Positions 26,130-34,874 of a DNA stretch of 64,000 nucleotides are shown in pieces. Source of the stretch: Planococcus sp. 107-1 (lineage in GTDB: Bacteria; Bacillota; Bacilli; Bacillales_A; Planococcaceae); the NCBI RefSeq assembly GCF_021513255.1, contig NZ_CP090977.1, positions 3,286,001 through 3,350,000 on the forward strand. The letters are read 5' to 3'. The position numbers and the translations under genes were made by a program. The notes beneath the pieces are model-generated. The model saw nothing but the letters and a program-made list of their open reading frames with translations, was not told where the DNA came from and made no database searches. Position 1 is the first letter of the stretch. Every line of letters starts with the position of its first letter.

Positions 26130-26857
26130 ATGAAGGAACATTGGAAAGTCGGAGAAGTTGCCGAATTGGCGGGTTTAACGATTCGAACTTTACGCTATTA
26201 CGATCAAATCTGTTTATTTTCACCTTCTCAGTATACGGAGTCAGGGCATCGGCTTTACACGAAAGCAGATTTGGTCCGTCTTCAGCCCATTTTGTCCTTA
26301 AAGCAGATGGGCATGTCGTTAGAAGAAATACAACTTCTGTTGTCTAATCCGGAGGAACAAACCGTTGCAGAGATTTTGCAAACCCAAATTTCCGCGTCAA
26401 AAAAGAGATAGAGGTTCAGCAAAAACTAGTAGCAGAGCTGGAAAATGCGTTATCGGCTGCGCGCAGCAATCGGACCATGTCGATTCCAGAACTTACTAAA
26501 TTAATGGAGGCGCTGAAAATGAATAAGGAAAAATACTTTTCGAAGCAGCAATTGGATACCATGGAAAGCAGATATGAGAATGCTGATAAACAACTCTTAA
26601 AGCAGGCCGAGCAAGAGTTTAACGATCTTATCAAGGAAATACGTTTGGAAAAAGAAAAAGGCGCTTCTCCTTCCGATGAAAAAGTACAAGATTTAGCGAA
26701 AAAATGGAATGACATCGTGAATGCCTTTTCCGAAGACGATAGGACTTTCCGCAAGCAAGCCGAACATTTCCACGCCGAAAACCCAGGAAACGAACTGCAA
26801 TATGAAATAGATGGCGAGCTATACCAATTTATCAGTCAAGTATTGAATCATAAGTGA
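26130..26857 (+). pseudogene. MerR-family regulator with TipAS domain (frameshifted)
   Basis: The intact frame would give about 242 residues: a MerR winged helix (WKVGEVAELAGLTIRTLRYY), a coiled coil, and a TipAS-type antibiotic-binding domain near the C-terminus (WNDIVNAFSEDDRTFRKQ, FHAENPGNELQYEID). The frame breaks at 26399-26404, where six A should be seven for SASKKEIEVQQ to continue. The ATG at 26130 has GGAGG eight bases upstream. TipAL proteins respond to thiopeptides or other ligands and twist long-spacer promoters. Such a promoter lies in front of hslO, so this gene probably regulates its own operon. Confidence 0.8.
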
Positions 26858-26865
26858 TTTTATAT

Positions 26866-26915
26866 GAAAGGAAGAGGAAAAGCTGATAAGTTGGCTTCCC
26901 TCTTCCTTTCTTGTA
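26866..26915 (+). terminator. Terminator of the hslO-merR operon
   Basis: GAAAGGAAGAGG (26866-26877) pairs with 26899-26910, followed by TTGTATTTGTTTTT. The rest of the gap to 27159 holds only a minus-strand ORF without a ribosome site. Confidence 0.75.
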
Positions 26916-27159
26916 TTTGTTTTTAACGAACTTCCGATAAATTATTGATACGTAAACTAGATTTGTTTTGGATTTACGATTCAGATTCAACTTGTCCAGC
27001 TACTATACATGACTTTTCACCTTTCATATTTCCACATATCGGAGTAATACTGAACGTATATACATGACAGAAATCAACTATTTTACATTTGGTTATAATG
27101 TCACCCTGTTTATTGAAGCAGATTTCCCATGAGTGATCACTTGGTAAAATTCCAAGCAT

Positions 27160-27684
27160 TTGATGACAAATTTATTTTCATTTCGCAAACCAGTACCGAG
27201 TATTATGATTGACGAACGTCTGTTACAAAGAGCCGAAAAAGTGGTACTGTTCGATCATCACCGCCGAGGTGTAGAATTTATCGACAATACGCTACTTGTC
27301 TATTTGGAGCCATATGCTTCTTCTACACCAGAACTCGTGACCGAATTGATCGAATATCAGCCGAAACACGACAAAATGACGATGCTCGAAGCAACATCGA
27401 TGCTTGGTGCACGTTATAGAAGAGTAAGGAGCGAACAAGACAAGCGTCCGATGATTTCCGGTCTTCGTGAATCGGGTTCGATTGAGCAAGATGCCGATAG
27501 CGTATCCTTCTTATACCGTGAAGATTACTATGACAAAGAAACAGAAAATCAAAACATGCTTGAAATCACCATTGCCACGCAGTGTAACGGTCTAACGGAT
27601 GCCGTGACCTTGGCCTTTGTGAAAGAGTTCAATAAGTTTGTCAAAATTGATTGGAGCCAGCATACGGCTCCGCCGGCCCCCTAA
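27160..27684 (+). pseudogene. Relic joining a GdpP (DHH) fragment to a DnaB helicase fragment
   Basis: A 174-codon ORF without a ribosome site. Residues about 11-82 match the DHH part of the c-di-AMP phosphodiesterase GdpP (VVLFDHHRRGVEFIDN, YLEPYASSTPELVTELIEYQ, MLEATSML). From residue 83 the match is the C-terminus of replicative helicase DnaB (SEQDKRPMISGLRESGSIEQ, YREDYYDKETENQN, LAFVKEFNKFVKID). In Bacillales the intact order is gdpP-rplI-dnaB, so this looks like a duplicated copy with rplI and most flanking sequence deleted, leaving an in-frame joint. Changes such as ATQCNG for AKQRNG suggest decay. The true genes must lie elsewhere. Confidence 0.75.
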
Positions 27685-27756
27685 AAGAGTCCGGTTTTTT
27701 TGTAACTTTTTCAGTGTTTGTACGTATTTATTGGGAACGAAAGGAGTGGAATTAAC

Positions 27757-28122
27757 ATGAAATGGTTGATCGGCTGTTTAGGCTTCATTGTATTAGCTGT
27801 ATTCGGATACTTTGGCTATTTCGCGTTTGCGACAGAAGAGTCTAATGAATCATCAGATCCGAGGAAGGAATTAATCAGTGTCTCTCCAAATGAAGAATGG
27901 CGAATTGAACTAGTTGAAGCGGAAATAGACGGGAAAGCGCATAAAGCCTACTATGGAAAAAATGAGGATCAATCAAGAAATAGAATGAGCAGTATCAATA
28001 TTGACCCGGAAGGCAAAGAGAACACGACCATGGATATTGAATGGATTTCTGATGAATCAGCCGACATCTTGCTCCTCGAAGAAGGGGTTGAAATCAGACG
28101 AATGAACTTAACGTTAGAATAA
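27757..28122 (+). CDS. Hypothetical membrane-anchored protein
   Basis: A 121-residue protein with one N-terminal helix (MKWLIGCLGFIVLAVFGYF) and an acidic extracellular part of about 95 residues that appears to be mostly strand. No family is recognised. The ATG at 27757 is chosen because AAGGAGT lies nine bases upstream; a longer ORF from 27718 lacks a site. It stands alone between the GdpP-DnaB relic and a terminator shared with the CPBP gene. Confidence 0.6.
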   Translation: MKWLIGCLGFIVLAVFGYFGYFAFATEESNESSDPRKELISVSPNEEWRIELVEAEIDGKAHKAYYGKNEDQSRNRMSSINIDPEGKENTTMDIEWISDESADILLLEEGVEIRRMNLTLE

Positions 28123-28179
28123 GTGTGTTTTCTGAAAAAAAGTAGTAGTTTCAAGCTGGTATATTAAACAATTTAATCA

Positions 28180-28221
28180 AACACGAACATCTAATTCGCA
28201 ATAAAATTAGATGTTCGTGTT
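28180..28221. terminator. Bidirectional terminator
   Basis: AACACGAACATCTAATT (28180-28196) pairs with 28205-28221 around an 8-nt loop, between two converging genes. Confidence 0.8.
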
Positions 28222-28230
28222 AAATGGGGA

Positions 28231-29088
28231 TTAGTTCCCTAACAGTCTACTAATAATCTCCAGAGGGAAATTTGTTAATCCATGAACAATGATGAGAACC
28301 CAAAAGTTTCGATATTTTGACCATAAAAGTCCTAAAAACAAGCCCATGAGTCCATGGTTCGCCATGGAATTTGCTAATGTCACATCAAAACTGCCTGCGC
28401 TCTGTATAGTAACGTGCCAAACAGCCCATAACAAAGCAGTTACACAAATGGCCGGCCATGTTCCTAAAAAAATCTCCAATCGAGTTTGTAACCAAACACG
28501 ATAAAATAATTCTTCCAGAACACTGTTAAGCAAAAAAGAAACTAAAGCACCGGTCAATAAAATAAGAAAATTCATTTCGTATGTATTCGACTCTGAAGAA
28601 CTCCATGGACTGAAAAAATACATAAACATCCATACGACAACGGGTATGAGGGCAAATTTCCACTGTTTTTTTGCAGAATGTCTGTGAAGTTTTATTTTTG
28701 GTTTCCATTTGAAAATTATAAGAGGAACAAAAAGCAGAAAAACAAGTTTGTAAATATAAAAAAAGTCAAAAACATGTTCAGCAGGCGTTATAATTAGAGC
28801 GAGAAAATAAAAAAGAGCAGCAATCAATAGATAATGCGTTTGTGATTTTAGAGTCTGTTTTTCCTCCTCTTGTAAGGAGAGGATTTTTGGGTTTTTATAT
28901 GGTAACAAATATAAAATAATAAAAGGTAACCCGACTATTAACCAGTGATGCCACAGTAAAAGCGAATCATCAAAGTCTGCACTGACGATGATACGCCCGT
29001 TATTCGATAGAATAATCCATATAGAGGATACTACAAGAATGACTATGGTTATATAAATTAAGTAAGAGTTCTTCGATGTATTTATCAT
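28231..29088 (-). CDS. CPBP-family intramembrane metalloprotease
   Basis: A 285-residue membrane protein with about eight helices. The CPBP (CaaX protease and bacteriocin-processing) motifs are present: Glu192-Glu193 with Arg197 in LEELFYRVW, then LLWAVWHVTIQ, then IIVHGLTNF. These glutamates and histidines form the metal site. Roles in bacteria include bacteriocin self-immunity and cleavage of membrane proteins. A MerR regulator gene lies 93 nt upstream in the same direction, so the protease may be its target. Confidence 0.85.
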   Translation of the reverse strand: MINTSKNSYLIYITIVILVVSSIWIILSNNGRIIVSADFDDSLLLWHHWLIVGLPFIILYLLPYKNPKILSLQEEEKQTLKSQTHYLLIAALFYFLALIITPAEHVFDFFYIYKLVFLLFVPLIIFKWKPKIKLHRHSAKKQWKFALIPVVVWMFMYFFSPWSSSESNTYEMNFLILLTGALVSFLLNSVLEELFYRVWLQTRLEIFLGTWPAICVTALLWAVWHVTIQSAGSFDVTLANSMANHGLMGLFLGLLWSKYRNFWVLIIVHGLTNFPLEIISRLLGN

Positions 29089-29181
29089 GTCTTTCCTCCT
29101 TTGTTTGCTTGCCGATATAAAAATTTCTTCCGACTTTTTCCTCTCAGCCTTTAGGGCTTCCGCTCGTTTCCTTTGTTCAAT

Positions 29182-29922
29182 TCACTCCTCATTCTTAAAC
29201 TCATTTGCTTCGTAAAAATCGATAATTTTATTAATATATTCAATTACGTTTTCTTCCACCAAAATTAATCCGCCTTTTTCTGGTGCTTCCTTTTGTAGCC
29301 TCCAATACTTTTCGATTAGTTCTTTATCACCGTTAAACGCCTCATCAAGAAACAAAACAAGTTTTCTAGCCAAGGTCTGAGATTTCATCGAGCTTGGATG
29401 TTCATATTTCTGTTCCCTGGCTATTCTCAATAAGTAAACTATTTCCATAGATTCCTTCTCACCCATATGAAATAGGGGATTGTTAAAAACCTCCCTCTCT
29501 TTTTCACTAAAGAATTCTTTCAAATAAGCCATTTGCTTAACTTGATCTTCTTCCGTTTGTCCTATGTAATGGAATAGGTTGGTCCAATTTATGTCTTGTT
29601 CAATAAAAGATAGTTGCTGGGTTAACCTAAGCATTTTTTCCAAATAATCAAGGTGTGCTTTTTCTTTTGCAATAATAATCAATTGCTCTTCAAAAATATC
29701 CTCCCAGTCATTTTCATTCAAAATAGATTTAACCTGTTCCAATTGAAATCCTAGTTTCTTTAAGGCAATAACTCGCTGCAGAACTAGAATATCTTCTTTT
29801 GAATAATAACGATAACCTGAATCTGCAATTCGGGAAGGTGTCAATAAATCGATTTCATCGTAATAGCGCAATGTCCGAACAGTCAGGTTAAATTCTTTTG
29901 CTACTTTTCCAATACTATACAT
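29182..29922 (-). CDS. MerR-family transcriptional regulator
   Basis: A 246-residue regulator: MerR winged helix at residues 1-70 (YSIGKVAKEFNLTVRTLRYY, then ADSGYRYYSKEDILVLQRV), a dimer helix, and a long helical C-terminal part of about 130 residues without metal-binding cysteines, so a drug-type or unknown ligand is likely. GGAGGTG precedes the ATG. Its own promoter has a 19-bp spacer filled by a dyad, the standard arrangement for MerR autoregulation. The CPBP protease gene follows. Confidence 0.9.
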   Translation of the reverse strand: MYSIGKVAKEFNLTVRTLRYYDEIDLLTPSRIADSGYRYYSKEDILVLQRVIALKKLGFQLEQVKSILNENDWEDIFEEQLIIIAKEKAHLDYLEKMLRLTQQLSFIEQDINWTNLFHYIGQTEEDQVKQMAYLKEFFSEKEREVFNNPLFHMGEKESMEIVYLLRIAREQKYEHPSSMKSQTLARKLVLFLDEAFNGDKELIEKYWRLQKEAPEKGGLILVEENVIEYINKIIDFYEANEFKNEE

Positions 29923-29951
29923 AAGACACCTCCGATAGTTCTTTCCTTTTC

Positions 29952-29982
29952 AGTATAACTCTACCGTAAACGGAAGAGTCAA
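29952..29982 (-). promoter_or_regulatory. MerR-type promoter with 19-bp spacer
   Basis: On the minus strand TTGACT (29977-29982), 19 bp, TATACT (29952-29957). The spacer and edges form the dyad CTCTTCCGT-TT-ACGGTAGAG with one mismatch. Confidence 0.85.
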
Positions 29983-30038
29983 CAGGCGCCATACACTATT
30001 CTGTGAATTTTACAAGAATATGAATCCTTGGTCTAGAA

Positions 30039-30163
30039 AGCGTTCGTAAAAGTACACTTTTCCGAACGCTTTAAAAAGGGCCAAAATGATCGAAAAGAGC
30101 GTTCGTAAACGTGTCAAAATACTTTACGAACGTCCGCCGATTCGGACACATGTTTACGAACGG
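30039..30163. repeat. Array of GTTCGTAAA repeats in both orientations
   Basis: The core GTTCGTAAA or its complement appears near 30042, 30100, 30123 and 30153, and GCGTTCG/CGAACGC arms at 30038 and 30064 form a hairpin. The gap 29983-30202 holds this array only. Confidence 0.7.
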
Positions 30164-30202
30164 TTTATAGGCCGATTTTTGAAGCAACAAGCCCTTCCGC
30201 TT

Positions 30203-31439
30203 CTATGATTTCTTCAAAGAAGTTCCTGCATTCAACTGTTGCACCCTACTGTTTGGAAAGTCCAACCGCCAAAGAACCAGTGCAATAGCTGCTATCCCGA
30301 AACAACCGATAATGACAGCCAACCGGATGGAAAAGAAATAAGACACCGAACCGAATCCCATTGTCAGGACGATAATGCCCATCGCTTCTACAAGACCATA
30401 GATGCTGGATACTCTCCCCAACACTTCTGCAGGAATCTGCTCTTGATAAAAAGTCTGAAAGCCTGTGTTGGCAAATGCGAGGGCAAATGCCAACACAAAG
30501 AAACCGGCTGCAGCACCGCAGAAAGACGATGAAAATGCATAAATCAAATATCCGCCAGCCGTACCCGCTGCACCAATTTGCATAAGAAATGATACTGCGA
30601 GCTTCTTTATAAAAATCGCTGTCGTAATGGAGCCAGCGATGATTCCGCTCCGCGATGCTGACTAAAAATCCGTATTCATCCTCTTCCAACTGCAGGATTT
30701 CAGTGGAAAAAGCCGCTTCCATTGAATCTAAAGCAGTGGCAGCTACCATCATTCCGCTGAAGATCAAATACACTCTCGCGACGTTAGGGTTAGATTTGCT
30801 GAAAGCAAAGACCATCGCAAGATCTTTTCTTAATAGAGTCCAAGAGATCGATTCGGCATTTTCTCCTCTCGCTTTCTTTCCTTCTAAATTCGGCAAAGCC
30901 ATTACGAGCAGACCGGATGCCAACAAAGCGGCTGCATTTATCTCTATCGCTATTTCCGGTGTGCTTATGACGAATAATACTCCCGCAATTGCCGGACCTA
31001 GTAAAAAGGCTCCTGAATCCACCAGACTCCGAAAGGAATTGAAGCGTTTGCGCTGTTCCGGCGCCAGCAGCATGCTGACATACACCATGGATGCAGGTAC
31101 GAAAATGGCGTTTAATATCCCCAATAAAAATACGAATAAATAAATCATCTCAAGTGAGTGGATAAATGGCAGCAGCCCAATCAATATTGCCCGGGAAATA
31201 TCCAAGCCGATCATCAGCCGCTTCTTATTTATCCGATCCACTACGCTGCCGCTCCAGCCGTTCGTCACTAACATGGCAGCAGGAGCAATGGCATATAATG
31301 CCGCAACGGCGAAAGCGGAGCCCTCTGCCATTTCTAGCACCGTTAGATTTAAAGCGATTAAATAGATCCAGGCACCGATATTCGCAATCCCAATGCTCAT
31401 CAATAAAATTACTGGATTTCTCCATCGTGTTTCAGCCAT
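30203..31439 (-). pseudogene. MFS exporter, MFS_3 type (frameshifted)
   Basis: The intact frame would give about 412 residues and 12 helices. The N-terminal part has LLMSIGIANIGAWIYLIALN, the loop WSGSVVDRINKKRLMIGLD and FNSFRSLVDSGAFLLGPAIA, as in the macrolide-efflux/enterobactin-exporter type. The C-terminal part, in another frame, has QEQIPAEVLGRVSSIYG. The break is near 30640-30650, where one extra G (or two missing bases) explains the shift. The ATG at 31439 has GGGTGG upstream. A T-box leader precedes it, so expression should respond to an uncharged tRNA. The substrate is unknown. Confidence 0.75.
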
Positions 31440-31471
31440 GTGCACCCACCCTTTCGATTTTCATGAAACGC

Positions 31472-31794
31472 AAAAAATCCCACCTCCAAGACCTGTTTGT
31501 CTTGGAGGCGGGATTCGAAAATCGCGGTGCCACTCCAGTTCCTTTAATATGTCGCCATATTAAGCTCATTAAGTACGGCAGTTCTCACTGCTTATACTCT
31601 TGCCCGATAACAGGAGCTCCTGTCGCATCATCCCCGAAAAACAGTTCCGATGCGCTGCTCAGAGTTTTGGTTCAGTGAATGGTTCTTGCCCATTTTCAGC
31701 ATACAAGGCTCTCTTTGAAGAAATTCCTCACTTACTCTTCTCTTCATTGCATTTGATTTTGCTAATAATAGCATTTGACAGAATGGAAAGTAAA
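31472..31794 (-). promoter_or_regulatory. T-box riboswitch in front of the MFS gene
   Basis: On the minus strand: promoter TTTACT-18 nt-TATTAT (31789-31794, 31765-31770); Stem I with AAGAGAGCC and the AGTA/GAA loop-E halves; the T-box bulge sequence GGAGTGGCACCGCGA (31522-31536); and a terminator (31477-31492 with 31499-31514) followed by T6. The specifier lies in GAACCAAAAC; CCA, CAA or AAC cannot be separated by eye. The bulge TGGC favours a tRNA with discriminator G. Confidence 0.9.
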
Positions 31795-31874
31795 CAAAAA
31801 AATGAAAATCGTCCTATCAGTAATGGGAGATTATGTTAAAGTTAATAGACACCTATCCGAAATGAGGTATTTTT

Positions 31875-32354
31875 ATGAATAAAAACTACGCTGGATTTTG
31901 GATCCGCTTTTTTGCGAATCTAATTGACGGAATTATTCTTGGCATTCCAATTTTCATTGCAGATAAACTTATTTTCAAGCAAGTAACCGGCATGACCGAA
32001 GAGGAATACTATGCCATACAAGCACAGCAAAATGCGTTTAATGAACTCTATACTGCTGCCGCTCCATCGTCTTATTTATGGTACAGTTTCCTTTTCACTA
32101 CCTTAGCCGGTATCCTATACTACGGAATTCTGACCTCGTCTAAAAAACAAGCGACGTTCGGCAAAATGGCGATGGGCATTAAAGTTGTAGATGCTAATGG
32201 ACAGCGCATGAGCTTCCTCCGTTCAGCAGTCCGTTATTTAGGCTATATCCCTTCCGGCTTTCTGTTGTTTTTCGGCTACATTATGGTCGCTTTCAATGAA
32301 AAAAAGCGCGGCCTTCACGATTACATTGCAAATTCATATGTGGTCTATAAATAA
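31875..32354 (+). CDS. RDD-family membrane protein
   Basis: A 159-residue membrane protein with three to four helices. The RDD signature residues lie in AGFWIRFFANLIDGIILGIP near the N-terminus and KMAMGIKVVDANGQ in the loop, ending FNEKKRGLHDYIANSYVV, a typical RDD C-terminus. Some RDD proteins exchange sodium or other cations; most are uncharacterised. GAGGT precedes the ATG. It is divergent from the T-box transcript and stands alone. Confidence 0.85.
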   Translation: MNKNYAGFWIRFFANLIDGIILGIPIFIADKLIFKQVTGMTEEEYYAIQAQQNAFNELYTAAAPSSYLWYSFLFTTLAGILYYGILTSSKKQATFGKMAMGIKVVDANGQRMSFLRSAVRYLGYIPSGFLLFFGYIMVAFNEKKRGLHDYIANSYVVYK

Positions 32355-32363
32355 TTGAATGGC

Positions 32364-32400
32364 AAAAGCGGCTTGGAGAAGCTCCAGCCGCTTTTCTTTT
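32364..32400. terminator. Bidirectional terminator
   Basis: AAAAGCGGCTTGGAG (32364-32378) pairs with 32382-32395 and is followed by CTTTTCTTTT. It serves the RDD gene and the converging araC-like gene. Confidence 0.85.
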
Positions 32401-32401
32401 C

Positions 32402-33259
32402 TTATTTTTTCAACGGGATCCAAATTTCGGAGTAATAGTCATCTCGATAAGCATCGCCAGCCGGATAAACTTCCAACTCAGGAGACGGTGCATGTTCATA
32501 CTGGTTTGACGGAAACCATTCCGAGAAAATTTGCTTCCATACAATCGGCATGGCTTCCGGCATGGCGCCGTGCACTTCGAATACCGCCCATTTTGCAGCG
32601 GGTATTTTAATGGCCGTTAGATTAGCCGGTGCTTTTTCAGTCGACTCTGCACCAATCCAATAGTCCATTTTTTGGCCATCCGTATTGCCATCGCAAACCC
32701 CGAGCAGCCCTTTGATTTCTCCATTGTTCAAGCCGGCTAACAAATCACTTGTCCCGTCGGCATTGGCTCTTTCCCACATTTTCGGGATGCCTTGCATATT
32801 TTCTCCGTCTACCAGTGAAAACTCTTCCTTGATGCCCACTGCCTGAAAGCTTTCCTTTTCCACAATACGGTACTTCATCGGACTTGCCCCTTTCAGATTC
32901 ACCTGGATTCCCAGGCGATTATAGGATTTCAGCTCTCCTACATGCTTTCGCGCATCGCTCGGCGTGACGCCGTGCTGTCGCCGAAAAGCTTTCGTGAAAG
33001 CCTCGGGGGTGTCATAGCCATATTTAGAGGCGATATCGATGATTTTATGGTCTGTACTCGCCAATTCATGTGCAGCTAAAGTCAAGCGCCTGCCCCGCAA
33101 ATACTCGCCTACTGACATATCGGTCAAAATCGAGAATGTCCGTTGAAAGTGGAACACCGAACTATTCGCTTCGCGTGCAATATCTTCCATGCTGATCGAT
33201 TCCGTTATATTCGCTTCCATGTAATCGATTGCCTGCTGCAAAGATTCTACCCACCCCAT
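32402..33259 (-). CDS. AraC-family regulator with GyrI-like effector domain
   Basis: A 285-residue regulator. The two AraC helix-turn-helices are at residues about 8-105 (ISMEDIAREANSSVFHFQRT, then IIDIASKYGYDTPEAFTKAF). A GyrI-like effector-binding domain follows (residues about 125-285; KWAVFEVHGAMPEAMPIVW, ELEVYPAGD). This layout is that of Rob/SoxS-like multidrug sensors such as B. subtilis YdeE relatives. The start at 33259 has GGGGTGA upstream; the ORF extends further without a site. The target is unknown. Confidence 0.88.
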   Translation of the reverse strand: MGWVESLQQAIDYMEANITESISMEDIAREANSSVFHFQRTFSILTDMSVGEYLRGRRLTLAAHELASTDHKIIDIASKYGYDTPEAFTKAFRRQHGVTPSDARKHVGELKSYNRLGIQVNLKGASPMKYRIVEKESFQAVGIKEEFSLVDGENMQGIPKMWERANADGTSDLLAGLNNGEIKGLLGVCDGNTDGQKMDYWIGAESTEKAPANLTAIKIPAAKWAVFEVHGAMPEAMPIVWKQIFSEWFPSNQYEHAPSPELEVYPAGDAYRDDYYSEIWIPLKK

Positions 33260-33335
33260 ATTGCTCACCCCTTGCTTCCATCTTATCGGCATCTTTTGCG
33301 TTTTTCCTGTCCGTTTGTGCTTTCTTCAGACCATT

Positions 33336-33893
33336 TCAAAATTCCTCTTTTAAAATCGAATACTGCGCTAAGTCGACGAGTTGCCCTTTTATCCGAAAAT
33401 GCTGCCTCGCTACGCCTTCAAATTTCATTCCCGCTTTTTCAAGGACACGCTGCGATTGGAAATTATCCGGTACAATCGGTGCTTCAATTTTATTCAGCTG
33501 CATTTCTGTAAAACCGAATTCAAGCAGTGCTTTTACAGCTTCTGCTGTAAAGCCTTTTCCCCAATACCGGTGCGATAGCGTATAGGCGATTTCCCCCCGT
33601 GAATGTTTCGGCAGCCATTTTACAAAATCGATGGTGCCAATCATTTTTCCATCCGTTTTCAATTCGATTGCCCATGTCAGTTTATTTTTTTGCTTGTACG
33701 CATTTAATACAAAGGCGATGAATTCTTTGGAGTCTTCAATGGTTCTATGGGCTTCCCAAGGCATAAAACGTGAAACTTTTGCTTCTGAAGCATAGTCAAA
33801 CAAATCCTCTGCATCCCCTTCTCTTAAACTCCTCAATATCAGTCTTTCCGTTTCAATAATTGGCATTTTTCCATAAAACTTTTCAGCGTCCAT
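33336..33893 (-). CDS. GNAT N-acetyltransferase, RimJ/RimL type
   Basis: A 185-residue GNAT protein: IIETERLILRSLREGDAEDL at the start, acetyl-CoA loop in LSHRYWGKGFTAEAVKALLE, and NFQSQRVLEKAGMKFEG near the end. The acceptor is unknown. It lies 12 nt after the PP2C-like gene with GGAGGAGAG before the ATG, so the two are probably cotranscribed. Confidence 0.88.
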   Translation of the reverse strand: MDAEKFYGKMPIIETERLILRSLREGDAEDLFDYASEAKVSRFMPWEAHRTIEDSKEFIAFVLNAYKQKNKLTWAIELKTDGKMIGTIDFVKWLPKHSRGEIAYTLSHRYWGKGFTAEAVKALLEFGFTEMQLNKIEAPIVPDNFQSQRVLEKAGMKFEGVARQHFRIKGQLVDLAQYSILKEEF

Positions 33894-33904
33894 TCGCTCT
33901 CCTC

Positions 33905-34717
33905 CTATTGATCACTCGGCATCGCAGCTGTTTCTTTCCTCTTGATGTTCCAGGATACAATTGTCGTGCTGTCTCTGACGCCATGCTTCTGTATCGTTTT
34001 CAATAATTTTTTAACGCCTTGCTCATTTGTTGCCCCTTCAAAGCTTTTGGCAATCGCTTTTGGGTCAGCAAAAGGAAGGCCAGGGCATTCAACCAAACCA
34101 TCTGTGGTAAGGAATACATGATTTTCCCCTTGCCGCAATTCACGCGTGCCGCTGGAGTAGCAAGGAACGGCCTTTCCGAAAGTATTGGCTTCTCCGATCC
34201 ACTCAAAAAACTGGCGTTGATTTACCGCATATTGGCCAAGCTTCATCAATTCAGGGTGGAATAAATACAGCAAGCAATCACCGACCGAAAACCACCAGAG
34301 GTATTTTTCTTTTCGAACCGCAATCAAACATGCTGTCTCTCCTTGAACGCTCCTGCAAGCATCTAAAAATCGCGCTTCTTCAAAAAGGGAGACGAAATAG
34401 TTTTCCAACTCCTTAAAATAGGCGGTATGGATGTTATGGTTCAATAGTTTATGCAAATCTGTTTCGCCCTGCTGGACCCAATTTGCAACAAGTTCTGCAC
34501 TCTCCGCTGTTTTATGGGCATCCAGAAGCAGAACGAATTCCCATTGCTTGTCGCCATCTGCCCATATTAGGCAGCCGTCTTCGTTCTTATACTGCCCTGC
34601 CGACGAGTTGCCGCCAAAACGCCCAAGAACCAGATCCTTAAACTCCGTTACATCCGGCTCATTAACGAAAGAATATTCATTGCCTGTCCACTTGATACGT
34701 TCTTCAACTTTTCTCAT
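33905..34717 (-). CDS. PP2C-like protein phosphatase
   Basis: A 270-residue protein with a diverged PP2C fold. Recognisable are GGNSSAGQYKNEDGCLIW near residue 40, VLLLDAHKTAESAELV (where the usual DGHGG is DAHKT), WWFSVGDCLLYLF, VFLTTDGLVECP and RDSTTIVSWN. Asp residues of motifs near the end (TTDG, RDSTT) are kept, but the altered second motif may weaken metal binding. It may reverse Ser/Thr phosphorylation. The ATG at 34717 has GGGGAGC eight bases upstream; a TTG seven codons upstream is the alternative. Confidence 0.72.
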   Translation of the reverse strand: MRKVEERIKWTGNEYSFVNEPDVTEFKDLVLGRFGGNSSAGQYKNEDGCLIWADGDKQWEFVLLLDAHKTAESAELVANWVQQGETDLHKLLNHNIHTAYFKELENYFVSLFEEARFLDACRSVQGETACLIAVRKEKYLWWFSVGDCLLYLFHPELMKLGQYAVNQRQFFEWIGEANTFGKAVPCYSSGTRELRQGENHVFLTTDGLVECPGLPFADPKAIAKSFEGATNEQGVKKLLKTIQKHGVRDSTTIVSWNIKRKETAAMPSDQ

Positions 34718-34874
34718 ATCTGCAGCTCCCCGTGACAATATTCTTACAATTATAAGGCACGTACCGGTTATTGGTATATGGCCTCATGCAAATAATAGAT
34801 TCCTATTTATCGCTTCGTTATAATAGAAACGAATAGAAAAACGAAAACAAATCATATTAAAGGAGATCTGCCTC

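Noticed and set aside
26974-27159. A 61-codon minus-strand ORF with several cysteines
   Set aside because: No ribosome site and no recognised family; possibly a remnant, but not supported as a gene.
31166-31678. A 170-codon plus-strand ORF
   Set aside because: It overlaps the T-box leader and the MFS gene on the other strand and has no coding signature.
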